Below the pieces are notes generated by a model. It made no database searches, had not been told where the DNA came from, and saw nothing but the letters and a program-made list of their open reading frames with translations. Of a DNA stretch of 64,000 nt, positions 50,939 to 62,247 are shown piece by piece. The number at the start of each line of letters is the position of its first letter. Within the stretch, counting starts at the first letter, position 1. The position numbers and the translations under genes were made by a program. This DNA comes from Paenibacillus graminis (GTDB lineage: Bacteria; Bacillota; Bacilli; Paenibacillales; Paenibacillaceae), in contig NZ_CP009287.1 of assembly GCF_000758705.1 (NCBI RefSeq), positions 124,001 through 188,000 on the forward strand, given 5' to 3'.

Positions 50939-52039
50939 ATGAAGAACATCAAGAAGAATCAAGCCCGTAAATGGGGCGCAGGCATTGTAGCAGCAGGGGT
51001 TTTGCTCAGTGGAGGACTTTTGCCCGCAGAAGCCGGTCAGGCTGCAGCAGCTACGGTACAGTCCAAAGCCGACCAATCCCTGGTTGTGCTAAAAGTGAAC
51101 GGGACAATCACCCCGCAGACCGGTATTGTCCGGGAGGGTAAAGTTTGGATTCCGGTTTCTTTTCTGCATGATTCCCTGGGCATGCCTTTAACCTACGATA
51201 AAGCGGAAAAAGCCTACACGATCGGTAAAGGAACATCTAAGGTTAAGCTGACAGTCTCCGAATACGAGAGTTCAATCTCGATCAACAACTTTTATCTAAA
51301 TGAATATGAGGGCAAAAACATCAATAACAGGCTGTTCGTTCCGTTTGACCTGGTCAGCGATTTTCTGGGATACAAAGGGGAGTGGAATGCAGCAACGGGC
51401 CGGCTGAACGTGGTCAGCAAACCGCAAAATGCGATCACTATAAAGACGGAGAGCATCGTCAAGGACCATAAAGACGCACCGGTCAAGCTGGATTACCCGC
51501 AGTTCAGCGGGCTTGCGAATGCCGAGGCGCAGAAAACGATCAATGACACGATCAAGCAGACCTTTACCAAGTTTGCAGCCGAAGCGGAAAAAGAGATTGC
51601 GAATAAATCCTCAGATGATCGGCCATATGAGTATGACGGCGGATACGTGATCACTTACAACCAGGACGGCATCCTAAGTCTCATTACACAGCAGTATGAG
51701 TACACCGGAGGGGCTCATGGTATGACCTACCGCAATGCGTTTACCTTCTCTCTGAAGGACGGCAAGCGCCTGCTGATCGGGGATGTGCTGAAGGCCAACC
51801 CCAACTACAAAAAAGAGCTGAATGCCAAGCTGTCCAAGCTGTTTAAGGCTGACGGCGGCTACCAGGGCGGTTTCAACGGCCTTAACACTGAGAAGAACTT
51901 TTACGTGAAAGACGGGAAGATGGTAGTCTTCTTCCAGCTCTATGAATACACTGCATATGCTGCAGGTTTCCCTCAGTTTGAGTTCACCTTTAAGGAATTG
52001 CTGCCGGATGGCAGCAGCCCGTTCGCCGGGCTGAAATAG
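50939..52039 (+). CDS. Exported stalk-domain/DUF3298-type protein
   Basis: 366-residue exported protein. A signal peptide (about 1-38) shows the basic start MKNIKKNQARKW, a hydrophobic GAGIVAAGVLLSGGLL, and AAAA. Next is a copper amine oxidase-like stalk domain (about 50-165, VKVNGTITPQTGIVREGKVW), a cell-surface spacer common in Paenibacillus. The rest, with QQYEYTGGAHGMTYRNAFTF, resembles DUF4163/DUF3298 regions of cell-wall proteins such as PdaC; no catalytic residues are evident. ATG 50939 has GGAAGGGG upstream. Confidence 0.82.
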   Translation: MKNIKKNQARKWGAGIVAAGVLLSGGLLPAEAGQAAAATVQSKADQSLVVLKVNGTITPQTGIVREGKVWIPVSFLHDSLGMPLTYDKAEKAYTIGKGTSKVKLTVSEYESSISINNFYLNEYEGKNINNRLFVPFDLVSDFLGYKGEWNAATGRLNVVSKPQNAITIKTESIVKDHKDAPVKLDYPQFSGLANAEAQKTINDTIKQTFTKFAAEAEKEIANKSSDDRPYEYDGGYVITYNQDGILSLITQQYEYTGGAHGMTYRNAFTFSLKDGKRLLIGDVLKANPNYKKELNAKLSKLFKADGGYQGGFNGLNTEKNFYVKDGKMVVFFQLYEYTAYAAGFPQFEFTFKELLPDGSSPFAGLK

Positions 52040-52172
52040 TACAATTTTTAATAAAATAACAGATGAGTCCGCTCCGCGTATGACGTGTATGGACACCTTT
52101 CTGTTACCTAATGCCTCCCCGGTTCATAAGCTAAAAGAGAAACCAGCTTATACGCAGGGGAGGAAAGAAGAG

Positions 52173-52811
52173 ATGAGCTATCAGTACACGGCCATTGGCG
52201 ATTCCTTGACGACCGGATTCGGAGCGCTGCCTGGGAACGGATTCGTGCCGGTGTACCGCAGAATGGCTGAGGGACGGCTGCGCGAGCCCGTCGGCGCTGT
52301 GAATCTTGGCATCAATGGATTAACTACGGCTGCGCTGGAGCAGCGTCTGAACAGTTACCCCATATTCCGCCAATCCATCCGGGATGCAGAGATCATTACT
52401 ATATCGATCGGTGGGAACGATCTGATCAGGGCAGCCAAAGCTGTGTCATTTCGTCCGAGTGACCTGTCTCCTGCACTGGCGCGGGCGCTTCACGAATGCA
52501 AAAGAAATTTCGGTGGGATTATGGGTTCGCTCCGGCAATTGAAGAACGGAAGCCGACAGCCCTACATCATCCGGATAGTAGGACTTTATAATCCTTATCC
52601 TCAGCTAACGGAAGCTACAGACTGGGTACGCCAGTTTAACGCCTTTGCTGCGGGTTATAGCAGCAGTGTATGCGGGTTTGCCTCCATCTATCATGAGTTT
52701 GCCGGCAATGAGCGCAGCCTGCTGTCTCTGGATCATGTGCATCCGAATGGAAGAGGTTACCGTGTAATCGCCGGTAGGCTGGATTCTCTGGGTTACGGGC
52801 GGCTGGGATGA
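52173..52811 (+). CDS. SGNH/GDSL-type hydrolase
   Basis: 212-residue hydrolase. Block I is AIGDSLTTGFGA (catalytic Ser10), block III is ISIGGNDLI, and the catalytic Asp/His pair is in SLDHVHPNGRGY near the C-terminus, completing an SGNH triad. The substrate is unknown; such enzymes remove acyl or acetyl groups from lipids or sugars. There is no signal peptide at ATG 52173 (GGGGAGG upstream), and the upstream frame to 52080 does not add a convincing one. A terminator follows. Confidence 0.88.
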   Translation: MSYQYTAIGDSLTTGFGALPGNGFVPVYRRMAEGRLREPVGAVNLGINGLTTAALEQRLNSYPIFRQSIRDAEIITISIGGNDLIRAAKAVSFRPSDLSPALARALHECKRNFGGIMGSLRQLKNGSRQPYIIRIVGLYNPYPQLTEATDWVRQFNAFAAGYSSSVCGFASIYHEFAGNERSLLSLDHVHPNGRGYRVIAGRLDSLGYGRLG

Positions 52812-52831
52812 CATGCTTGTTATGCAAATAC

Positions 52832-52872
52832 AGAAGAGGCTGCACCAGACCAATGGTCCGGGCAGCCTCTTT
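52832..52872. terminator. Bidirectional terminator SGNH gene/clpP
   Basis: AGAGGCTGC and GCAGCCTCT pair around an inner GGACC-type hairpin (GACC/GGTC). T follows on +, and the minus strand has a matching run. Confidence 0.8.
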
Positions 52873-52886
52873 GTGATGTGCTTAAA

Positions 52887-53483
52887 TTATACGCCTGAAG
52901 GAAGCGTCTTCTCGATAACCTTATCGACAATACCATATTCAGCTGCATCAACAGCACTCATGAAGTAGTCGCGGTCTGTATCCTTCTCGATGCGTTCCAG
53001 CGGCTGGCCGGTACGTTCTGCGAGGATACGGTTGAGCTTGTCGCGAAGCTTAAGGATACGGCGGGCGCGGATTTCGATGTCCGTAGCCTGTCCTTGAGCA
53101 CCGCCCAGCGGCTGGTGAATCATAATTTCGCTGTTTGGCAGAGCGAAGCGTTTGCCCTTGGCACCGGCATTCAGCAGGAAGGCTCCCATGGAAGCGGCCA
53201 TACCCACACAAATCGTGGAAACATCCGGCTTAATGTACTGCATTGTATCAAATATAGCCATTCCGGCTGTAATGGAACCGCCGGGGCTGTTCACATACAG
53301 GTGAATATCCTTATCCGGATCCTCGGCAGCCAGGAAGAGCATTTGTGCGATGATGGAATTGGCTACCACGTCATTAACCTCCGTTCCGAGGAAAATGATG
53401 CGGTCCTTCAGCAGGCGGGAATAGATGTCATAAGCGCGCTCGCCGCGGTTGCTCTGTTCTACTACCATAGGAATATAACTCAC
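52887..53483 (-). CDS. clpP: ATP-dependent Clp protease proteolytic subunit
   Basis: 198-residue serine protease subunit that forms the double-heptameric chamber used with ClpC, ClpX and ClpE. The catalytic Ser is in [12 protein letters not shown], His in [13 protein letters not shown], and Asp in TDRDYFMSA. The start is GTG 53483, with AAGGAGG 8 bp upstream. It stands alone on the minus strand, with a promoter and CtsR box upstream (53548-53587), so it is heat- and stress-induced by relief from CtsR. Confidence 0.97.
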   Translation of the reverse strand: MSYIPMVVEQSNRGERAYDIYSRLLKDRIIFLGTEVNDVVANSIIAQMLFLAAEDPDKDIHLYVNSPGGSITAGMAIFDTMQYIKPDVSTICVGMAASMGAFLLNAGAKGKRFALPNSEIMIHQPLGGAQGQATDIEIRARRILKLRDKLNRILAERTGQPLERIEKDTDRDYFMSAVDAAEYGIVDKVIEKTLPSGV

Positions 53484-53547
53484 GTGGAAAACCTCCTTGA
53501 ATTGGTTCTTCGAATGTGTTCATTGTTACTGTTACCGTAATAACCAC

Positions 53548-53576
53548 ATGATAAACAAATTCAAACAAAAAGTCAA
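53548..53576 (-). promoter_or_regulatory. SigA-type promoter for clpP
   Basis: On the minus strand TTGACT (53571-53576), 17-bp spacer, TATCAT (53548-53553). Confidence 0.8.
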
Positions 53577-53587
53577 AGAAAGTCAAA
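53571..53587 (-). promoter_or_regulatory. CtsR operator of clpP
   Basis: On + AGTCAAAGAAAGTCAAA is the direct heptad repeat (A/GGTCAAA-N3-A/GGTCAAA) of CtsR. It covers the -35 of the clpP promoter, so binding would block RNA polymerase. Confidence 0.9.
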
Positions 53588-53597
53588 CTTAGTTAAT

Positions 53598-53627
53598 AAA
53601 AAAAGAGCCAATCAGCGGCTCTTTGGT
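53598..53627 (-). terminator. Terminator after tRNA-Arg
   Basis: On the minus strand AGAGCC pairs with GGCTCT and is followed by a T run (the AAAAAAA at 53598 on +). Confidence 0.75.
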
Positions 53628-53676
53628 TAAATACTATAAGTAGGTGCTGCTAAATTATGTACAAAATAGAAATTAA

Positions 53677-53751
53677 TGGCGCGCCCGCCAAGAATCGAAC
53701 TTGGATCTCAGGCTTCGGAGGCCTACGTCATATCCATTGGACCACGGGCGC
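53677..53751 (-). tRNA. tRNA-Arg (CCG)
   Basis: 75 nt on the minus strand with CCA encoded. Acceptor GCGCCCG/CGGGCGC, anticodon loop CTCCGAA. It lies upstream of clpP on the same strand, as trnQ-Arg does in B. subtilis. Confidence 0.95.
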
Positions 53752-53980
53752 AACAAAAATTATTATAATCTATTTATGGATTAATTGCAATGGATTAATT
53801 CTGCTGCTGCAAAAATAACTTCGTCTTGCTCGTTATAGTGGCCGCTAGTTCGGGAGAGTTCCCGCATAGCCGTTCATACCTGCCGGGATTTTATGAGCTG
53901 GTCACGGGACTTTCAGCACTTTCCTTCGTGCGGCAGATGTATAAGATGAAAAGAGGTTGAGAATTATACTCTCGGAAGAC
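53752..53980. other. Intergenic region tRNA-Arg/cggR, upstream part
   Basis: No gene visible. It has two copies of ATGGATTAATT (53776-53786, 53790-53800) and a small hairpin CGGGAGAGTTCCCG (about 53853-53866). The cggR promoter starts at 53981. Confidence 0.5.
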
Positions 53981-54009
53981 TTGCACTCCGCGTAATATTT
54001 GGGTAGAAT
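53981..54009 (+). promoter_or_regulatory. SigA-type promoter of the glycolytic operon
   Basis: TTGCAC (53981-53986), 17-bp spacer, TAGAAT (54004-54009). The CggR operator begins a few bases downstream. Confidence 0.8.
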
Positions 54010-54012
54010 ATG

Positions 54013-54051
54013 GGTGGGACTTAAAAAGTTAACCCGGGACGTTTTAAGACC
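54013..54051 (+). promoter_or_regulatory. CggR operator
   Basis: TGGGAC (54015) and CGGGAC (54035) stand 20 bp apart, each followed after 6 bp by AGTT and AGAC. This spacing matches the CggR site (CGGGAC-N6-TGTC-N4, twice; from memory), with the TGTC halves degenerate. It lies directly after the promoter, so CggR would block elongation until fructose-1,6-bisphosphate binds. Confidence 0.8.
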
Positions 54052-54096
54052 ATGTACAAGGGAATAAGAGGAAGACGAAGTTGCAGGAGTGAAGGC

Positions 54097-55149
54097 ATGC
54101 GTAATTTATTAGAAATCCAAAAGCAGCTTCTGCCTGATCTCATGGAAACCCTTAAGAGACGTTACACGATTCTGCATCAGATCATGCTGTCCGATATTAT
54201 TGGGCGCAGAACGCTGGCCGCTTCGCTTGATATGACCGAGCGGGTACTGCGCGCCGAGACGGATCTTCTGAAATCGCAAGGGCTCATTGAGATCGAGAGC
54301 GTAGGCATGCGCGTAAGCGATGCCGGACGCAGACTGCTTGACCTGCTGGAGCCAATCGCCAAGAGCCTGTTTGGCCTGGATGATCTGGAGGAGAAAATTC
54401 GTACAACGTATGGTCTGAACAAAGTTATTGTTGTACCCGGTGATTGCGAAACGTCGCCGTTCACCAAGCGTGAACTGGGACGCGCGGGCGCCAAAGCACT
54501 GCTCGGCGTACTGCGTTCCGAAGATACTGTTGCCGTTACCGGCGGTTCAACGCTTGCTGAAATGGCAGACCAGCTCACACCACCAATCCCCCTTTCCTAT
54601 AAGAATGCCTGGGTTGTCCCGGCACGTGGAGGGCTGGGTGAGAGCATGGAAATTCAGGCCAATACGATTGCTTCAACAATGGCCAAGAGGATTGGAGCCA
54701 ATTACCGCCTCCTCCATGTACCTGATTTACTAAGTGAAGATGCGTACCAGTCATTGGCGCTCGACTTCAACATAGGGGAGATCGTGCAAATCATCCGCAG
54801 ATCGCGTATTATTGTACACGGTATTGGAGATGCCATTGAAATGACCCGCCGCCGGAAGCTGGATGAGGCCACCATCTCAGAAATCCAGGAAGAAGGAGCG
54901 GTTGCCGAATCTTTCGGCTATTATTTTAACGAAGAGGGGCAAGTTGTCCATACCATGCTGACCATGGGGCTCCGCCTGGAAGATATCATCCGCACCGAAG
55001 TGGTTATCGGTATTGCTGGAGGCAAACGCAAGGCTAAGGCGATTCATGCGATGCTGCGCTTTGGACAGGAGGATATACTCGTTACCGATGAGGCGGCTGC
55101 TGTCGAAATTGGCAAGGAAATTGACAATCAGAGCCATACGGTCCTATAG
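54097..55149 (+). CDS. cggR: Central glycolytic genes regulator CggR
   Basis: 350-residue SorC/DeoR-type repressor. The N-terminal winged helix-turn-helix (about 1-85, LKRRYTILHQIMLSDIIGRR then TLAASLDMTERVLRAETDLL) binds the operator. The sugar-phosphate-binding domain (about 95-345) shows VTGGSTLAEMAD and VVPARGGLGESMEIQANTIA. It represses the operon and is released by fructose-1,6-bisphosphate. I use ATG 54097 with AGGAG upstream; the frame to 54052 runs into the operator. It is the first gene of cggR-gapA-pgk-tpiA-gpmI-eno. Confidence 0.95.
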   Translation: MRNLLEIQKQLLPDLMETLKRRYTILHQIMLSDIIGRRTLAASLDMTERVLRAETDLLKSQGLIEIESVGMRVSDAGRRLLDLLEPIAKSLFGLDDLEEKIRTTYGLNKVIVVPGDCETSPFTKRELGRAGAKALLGVLRSEDTVAVTGGSTLAEMADQLTPPIPLSYKNAWVVPARGGLGESMEIQANTIASTMAKRIGANYRLLHVPDLLSEDAYQSLALDFNIGEIVQIIRRSRIIVHGIGDAIEMTRRRKLDEATISEIQEEGAVAESFGYYFNEEGQVVHTMLTMGLRLEDIIRTEVVIGIAGGKRKAKAIHAMLRFGQEDILVTDEAAAVEIGKEIDNQSHTVL

Positions 55150-55265
55150 TTTCCACAATATGGGGAGCAAGCGAAGGTATTATGCATTATACTTAACATT
55201 GTTGTCTTGACAAGCTTAACGGCTTGTCTTGAATAAATAAAACGAAATCTAGGAGGAACTATTCA

Positions 55266-56276
55266 ATGAGTGTAAAAGTTGGTATTAACGGTTTTGGACG
55301 TATTGGACGCCTTGCATTCCGCCGTATTCAAAATGTAGAAGGTATCGAAGTGGTAGCAATCAACGACTTGACTGATGCTAAGATGCTTGCTCATTTGCTT
55401 AAATATGATACAACTCAAGGTAAATTCCAGGGAGACGTTGAAGTACATGACGGCTTCTTCAAAGTGAACGGCAAAGAAGTTAAGGTTCTGGCGAACCGCA
55501 ATCCAGAAGAACTGCCTTGGGGCGACCTCGGCGTTGACATCGTTCTGGAGTGCACAGGCTTCTTCACAACTAAAGAAGCAGCTGAGAAGCACCTGAAAGG
55601 CGGAGCTAAAAAAGTAGTAATCTCCGCTCCAGCTACCGGCGACATGAAAACCGTTGTATACAACGTTAACCATGACATCCTGGATGGTACTGAAACTGTA
55701 ATCTCCGGCGCATCTTGCACAACTAACTGCCTGGCTCCAATGGCAAAAGTCCTGAACGACAAGTTCGGAATCGTTGAAGGCTTGATGACTACCATCCACG
55801 CTTACACTGGCGACCAGAACACATTGGATGCTCCACACGCTAAAGGCGACTTCAGACGCGCCCGCGCTGCTGCTGAGAACATCGTTCCTAACACTACCGG
55901 TGCTGCTAAAGCCATCGGTCTGGTAATTCCAGCACTGAAAGGCAAACTGGACGGTGCAGCACAACGTGTGCCTGTAGCTACTGGTTCCCTGACTGAGCTG
56001 GTTACTGTTCTTGAAAAGAACGTTACTGTTGAAGAATTGAACGCAGCTATGAAAGCAGCTTCCGACCCAGACACATATGGTTACACTGAAGATGAAATCG
56101 TATCTTCCGACATCAAGGGTATGACTTTCGGTTCCCTGTTCGATGCTACACAGACTAAGGTTATGACTGTTGGCGACAAACAACTGGTGAAAACTGTTGC
56201 TTGGTACGACAATGAAATGTCCTATACTGCACAGCTCGTCCGCACTTTGGAACACTTCGCTAAGCTTGCTAAATAA
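55266..56276 (+). CDS. gapA: Glyceraldehyde-3-phosphate dehydrogenase, glycolytic
   Basis: 336-residue NAD-dependent dehydrogenase, the first enzyme of the lower glycolytic operon. [14 protein letters not shown] is the NAD motif; the catalytic Cys151 is in [10 protein letters not shown], and the conserved His is in TIHAYTGDQ. Linkage to cggR marks it as the glycolytic GapA and not the gluconeogenic GapB. ATG 55266 follows AGGAGGAA. Codon use is strongly biased to highly expressed genes. A strong hairpin (56304-56337) lies between it and pgk. Confidence 0.98.
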   Translation: MSVKVGINGFGRIGRLAFRRIQNVEGIEVVAINDLTDAKMLAHLLKYDTTQGKFQGDVEVHDGFFKVNGKEVKVLANRNPEELPWGDLGVDIVLECTGFFTTKEAAEKHLKGGAKKVVISAPATGDMKTVVYNVNHDILDGTETVISGASCTTNCLAPMAKVLNDKFGIVEGLMTTIHAYTGDQNTLDAPHAKGDFRRARAAAENIVPNTTGAAKAIGLVIPALKGKLDGAAQRVPVATGSLTELVTVLEKNVTVEELNAAMKAASDPDTYGYTEDEIVSSDIKGMTFGSLFDATQTKVMTVGDKQLVKTVAWYDNEMSYTAQLVRTLEHFAKLAK

Positions 56277-56303
56277 TACCGATTTCACATAAGCAGCATC
56301 TAT

Positions 56304-56340
56304 AGAGCGGAAACAGAAGTTCCTTGTTTCCGCTCTTTCT
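56304..56340 (+). terminator. Hairpin between gapA and pgk
   Basis: AGAGCGGAAACA pairs perfectly with TGTTTCCGCTCT (12 bp) around a 9-nt loop, followed by TTCT. It could partly end transcription or protect the gapA message from decay, leaving less pgk than gapA mRNA. Confidence 0.7.
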
Positions 56341-56388
56341 AAATGGATTCGTGAATGACCAATTTTGGGTGTGGAGGAAATGTTAATC

Positions 56389-57570
56389 ATGAACAAAAAA
56401 AGTGTCCGTGATGTAGAAGTTAAAGGCAAACGCGTATTTGTGCGCGTGGATTTCAACGTGCCAGTGGAAGACGGCAAGATCACTGATGATACCCGTATCC
56501 GCGAAACCCTTCCAACGATTAAATACCTGATTGAGAACGGTGCAAAGGTCATTCTTGCCAGTCACATGGGCCGTCCTAAAGGCCAATTCGTCGATTCCAT
56601 GCGTTTGACAACTGCTGCTGTGCGTCTGTCCGAGCTGCTCGGCAAACCGGTGGCAAAGGCTGATGAAGCTGTCGGCGAAGCTGTAAAAGCAAAAATTGCC
56701 GAACTGAACGAGGGCGATGTGCTTGTTCTTGAGAATGTCCGTTTCTATCCGGGCGAAGAAAAGAACGATCCTGAACTGGCGAAGCAGTTCGCAGAACTGG
56801 CTGACCTGTTCGTTAATGACGCATTCGGCGCGGCTCACCGTGCACATGCTTCAACAGAAGGCATCGCTCACTTCCTGCCGGCTGTATCGGGTCTGCTGAT
56901 GGAGAAAGAACTGAATGTTCTGGGCAAAGCTCTATCCAATCCGGAACGTCCTTTCACTGCCATCATCGGCGGTTCTAAAGTGAAAGACAAAATTGACGTT
57001 ATCGACAACCTGCTGACTCTGGCTGACAACGTTCTGATCGGCGGCGGCCTGTCCTACACGTTCACCAAAGCTCAAGGTTACGAAATCGGAAACTCGCTGG
57101 TGGATAACGATAAGATCGATGCGGCTCTCGGATTTATCGAGAAGGCCAAAAAACTGGGCAAAAACTTCGTGCTTCCGGTTGACGTTGTTGTTGCAGACAA
57201 GTTTGGTGCGGATGCTAACACCAAAATTGTAGATGTAACTGATATTCCTGCCGGCTGGGAAGGTCTGGATATCGGTCCTAAAACCCGTGAAATTTATGCG
57301 GACATCATCAAGAACTCCAAACTGGTGGTTTGGAACGGACCGATGGGCGTATTCGAAATCGATATTTTTGCCGAAGGTACAATCGCCGTAGCTAAGGCTT
57401 GCGCAACTACAGAAGGGTACACTGTAATTGGCGGCGGAGATTCCGCAGCTGCAGCAGAGAAATTCCACCTGGCTGACCAAATGGATCACATTTCCACTGG
57501 CGGCGGCGCATCACTCGAGTTCATGGAAGGCAAAGCGCTCCCTGGCGTAGAAGCACTGAACGACAAGTAA
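56389..57570 (+). CDS. pgk: Phosphoglycerate kinase
   Basis: 393-residue enzyme making ATP from 1,3-bisphosphoglycerate. The substrate motif [19 protein letters not shown] and [12 protein letters not shown] (nucleotide site) are intact. I use ATG 56389 (MNKKSVRDV), with GGAGG 11 bp upstream; the frame to 56365 is an untranslated extension. It lies 112 bp after gapA, across the hairpin. Confidence 0.97.
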   Translation: MNKKSVRDVEVKGKRVFVRVDFNVPVEDGKITDDTRIRETLPTIKYLIENGAKVILASHMGRPKGQFVDSMRLTTAAVRLSELLGKPVAKADEAVGEAVKAKIAELNEGDVLVLENVRFYPGEEKNDPELAKQFAELADLFVNDAFGAAHRAHASTEGIAHFLPAVSGLLMEKELNVLGKALSNPERPFTAIIGGSKVKDKIDVIDNLLTLADNVLIGGGLSYTFTKAQGYEIGNSLVDNDKIDAALGFIEKAKKLGKNFVLPVDVVVADKFGADANTKIVDVTDIPAGWEGLDIGPKTREIYADIIKNSKLVVWNGPMGVFEIDIFAEGTIAVAKACATTEGYTVIGGGDSAAAAEKFHLADQMDHISTGGGASLEFMEGKALPGVEALNDK

Positions 57571-58359
<789 letters not shown>

Positions 58360-58361
58360 GG

Positions 58362-61249
<2,888 letters not shown>

Positions 61250-61274
61250 TTGCTTTTGAGCTAAGCTTTTTCTA

Positions 61275-61308
61275 AAGAGTCTGTCTTAATGGCAGGCTCT
61301 TTTTTTGC
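61275..61308 (+). terminator. Terminator of the glycolytic operon
   Basis: AGAGTCTG pairs with CAGGCTCT (one T-G) around TCTTAATGG, then a run of seven T. Confidence 0.85.
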
Positions 61309-61362
61309 ATCTTATCCTCTGAGAAGGTATTCTATAATTGTGGATTACTGGAATGGAGTGGG

Positions 61363-61628
61363 ATGATGAACGCCATTATAGCCGGCATAGGAGTTGGAGT
61401 GCTCCTGGTACTGATCAGCTGGTTGCTGTCACGGAACGGGGGCCAGAGGAAGGGCTTTATTTTTTATCCGGGGTTGGTAGGGCTGATAGGCAGTGCTGTT
61501 TTGCTGGCCTGCAGCTTTTCTGTAATTGGAGGGTGGGAGGGAATTGGAATGCCTTCTTTTCCGTGCCTATTCTTGTAATTTCCTTGTTGCTTTTGCTGTT
61601 TCTGCGCTCGTTCAAAAGACAAACTTAA
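61363..61628 (+). pseudogene. Frameshifted YesK-like membrane protein
   Basis: ATG 61363 (MMNAIIAGIGVGVLLVLISW) encodes two hydrophobic segments, then ends early at 61578 with PSFPCLFL. The overlapping second frame continues FFSVPILVISLLLLLFLRSF to 61628 as the missing last helix. Joining them near 61548-61556 gives a three-helix protein of about 88 residues, similar in character to YesK-like proteins. One base gained or lost would explain it. A sequencing error is possible; the family assignment is tentative. Confidence 0.55.
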
Positions 61629-61667
61629 GAAATTGCTAAAGTTATAAGGAGATCCGGAATTGTATAG

Positions 61668-61696
61668 TTGTATTCGTACTATGGCTATGATAAAAT
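61668..61696 (+). promoter_or_regulatory. SigA-type promoter for secG
   Basis: TTGTAT (61668-61673), 17-bp spacer, TAAAAT (61691-61696). Confidence 0.6.
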
Positions 61697-61770
61697 TAAA
61701 ATGCTGTTTATGAAACGTAAAACCTAAATTAGCATAGATAGTGATGCTTGGACGTAGGAGGTGGAAGTGA

Positions 61771-62004
61771 ATGGATATCTTTTTGAAAGTATTGCTCCTG
61801 ATTTTTTCCGTCGGTCTAATTGCGGTCGTTCTTCTGCAAAAAGGGAAAAGCGCAGGTCTTTCCGGTGCCATCTCCGGCGGTGCTGAGCATCTCTTTGGTA
61901 AAACAAAAGCACGTGGTATGGAACTTGTACTGCAGCGTGTAACAGTTGGACTGGCAGCAGGATTCTTTATTATGTCGATTCTTGTGGCTGTCCTGGTTGA
62001 CTAG
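61771..62004 (+). CDS. secG: Protein translocase subunit SecG
   Basis: 77-residue membrane protein of the SecYEG channel. Two hydrophobic helices (about 3-22 and 53-75) surround the conserved QKGKSAGLSGAISGGAEHLF and GKTKARGMELVLQR loop. ATG 61771 follows GTAGGAGGTGG. The secG-rnr order after eno matches B. subtilis, although yvaK is absent. Confidence 0.96.
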   Translation: MDIFLKVLLLIFSVGLIAVVLLQKGKSAGLSGAISGGAEHLFGKTKARGMELVLQRVTVGLAAGFFIMSILVAVLVD

Positions 62005-62016
62005 ATAGCTTACATT

Positions 62017-62061
62017 AAGCCTTTGCTCTGTTCTGAATGGAATGGGGCAGGGGCTTTTTTG
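62017..62061 (+). terminator. Terminator after secG
   Basis: AAGCCTTTGCTC pairs with GGGCAGGGGCTT (12 bp including wobbles), followed by TTTTTTG. Confidence 0.75.
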
Positions 62062-62247
62062 TTGTGGATAAGTAAGTTTTGTGTTTTCGTTAACCTACGG
62101 TTGATCATTACAGGGATGCCTTGGATTAATTTCGTGTATACTAGGGTATGAGTATATACAGGTAAAATTTACTGGAATACGCACAGGCATTATAGGACAA
62201 GACATACATATATGCCAGCGGCATACGAAATGCTGCGGAGGGCCGAG

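Noticed and set aside
53880-53920. Possible sigma-54 promoter upstream of cggR
   Set aside because: GGTCACGGGACTTTCAGCA has the wrong spacing and lacks the -12 GC pair, and a good SigA promoter lies at 53981.
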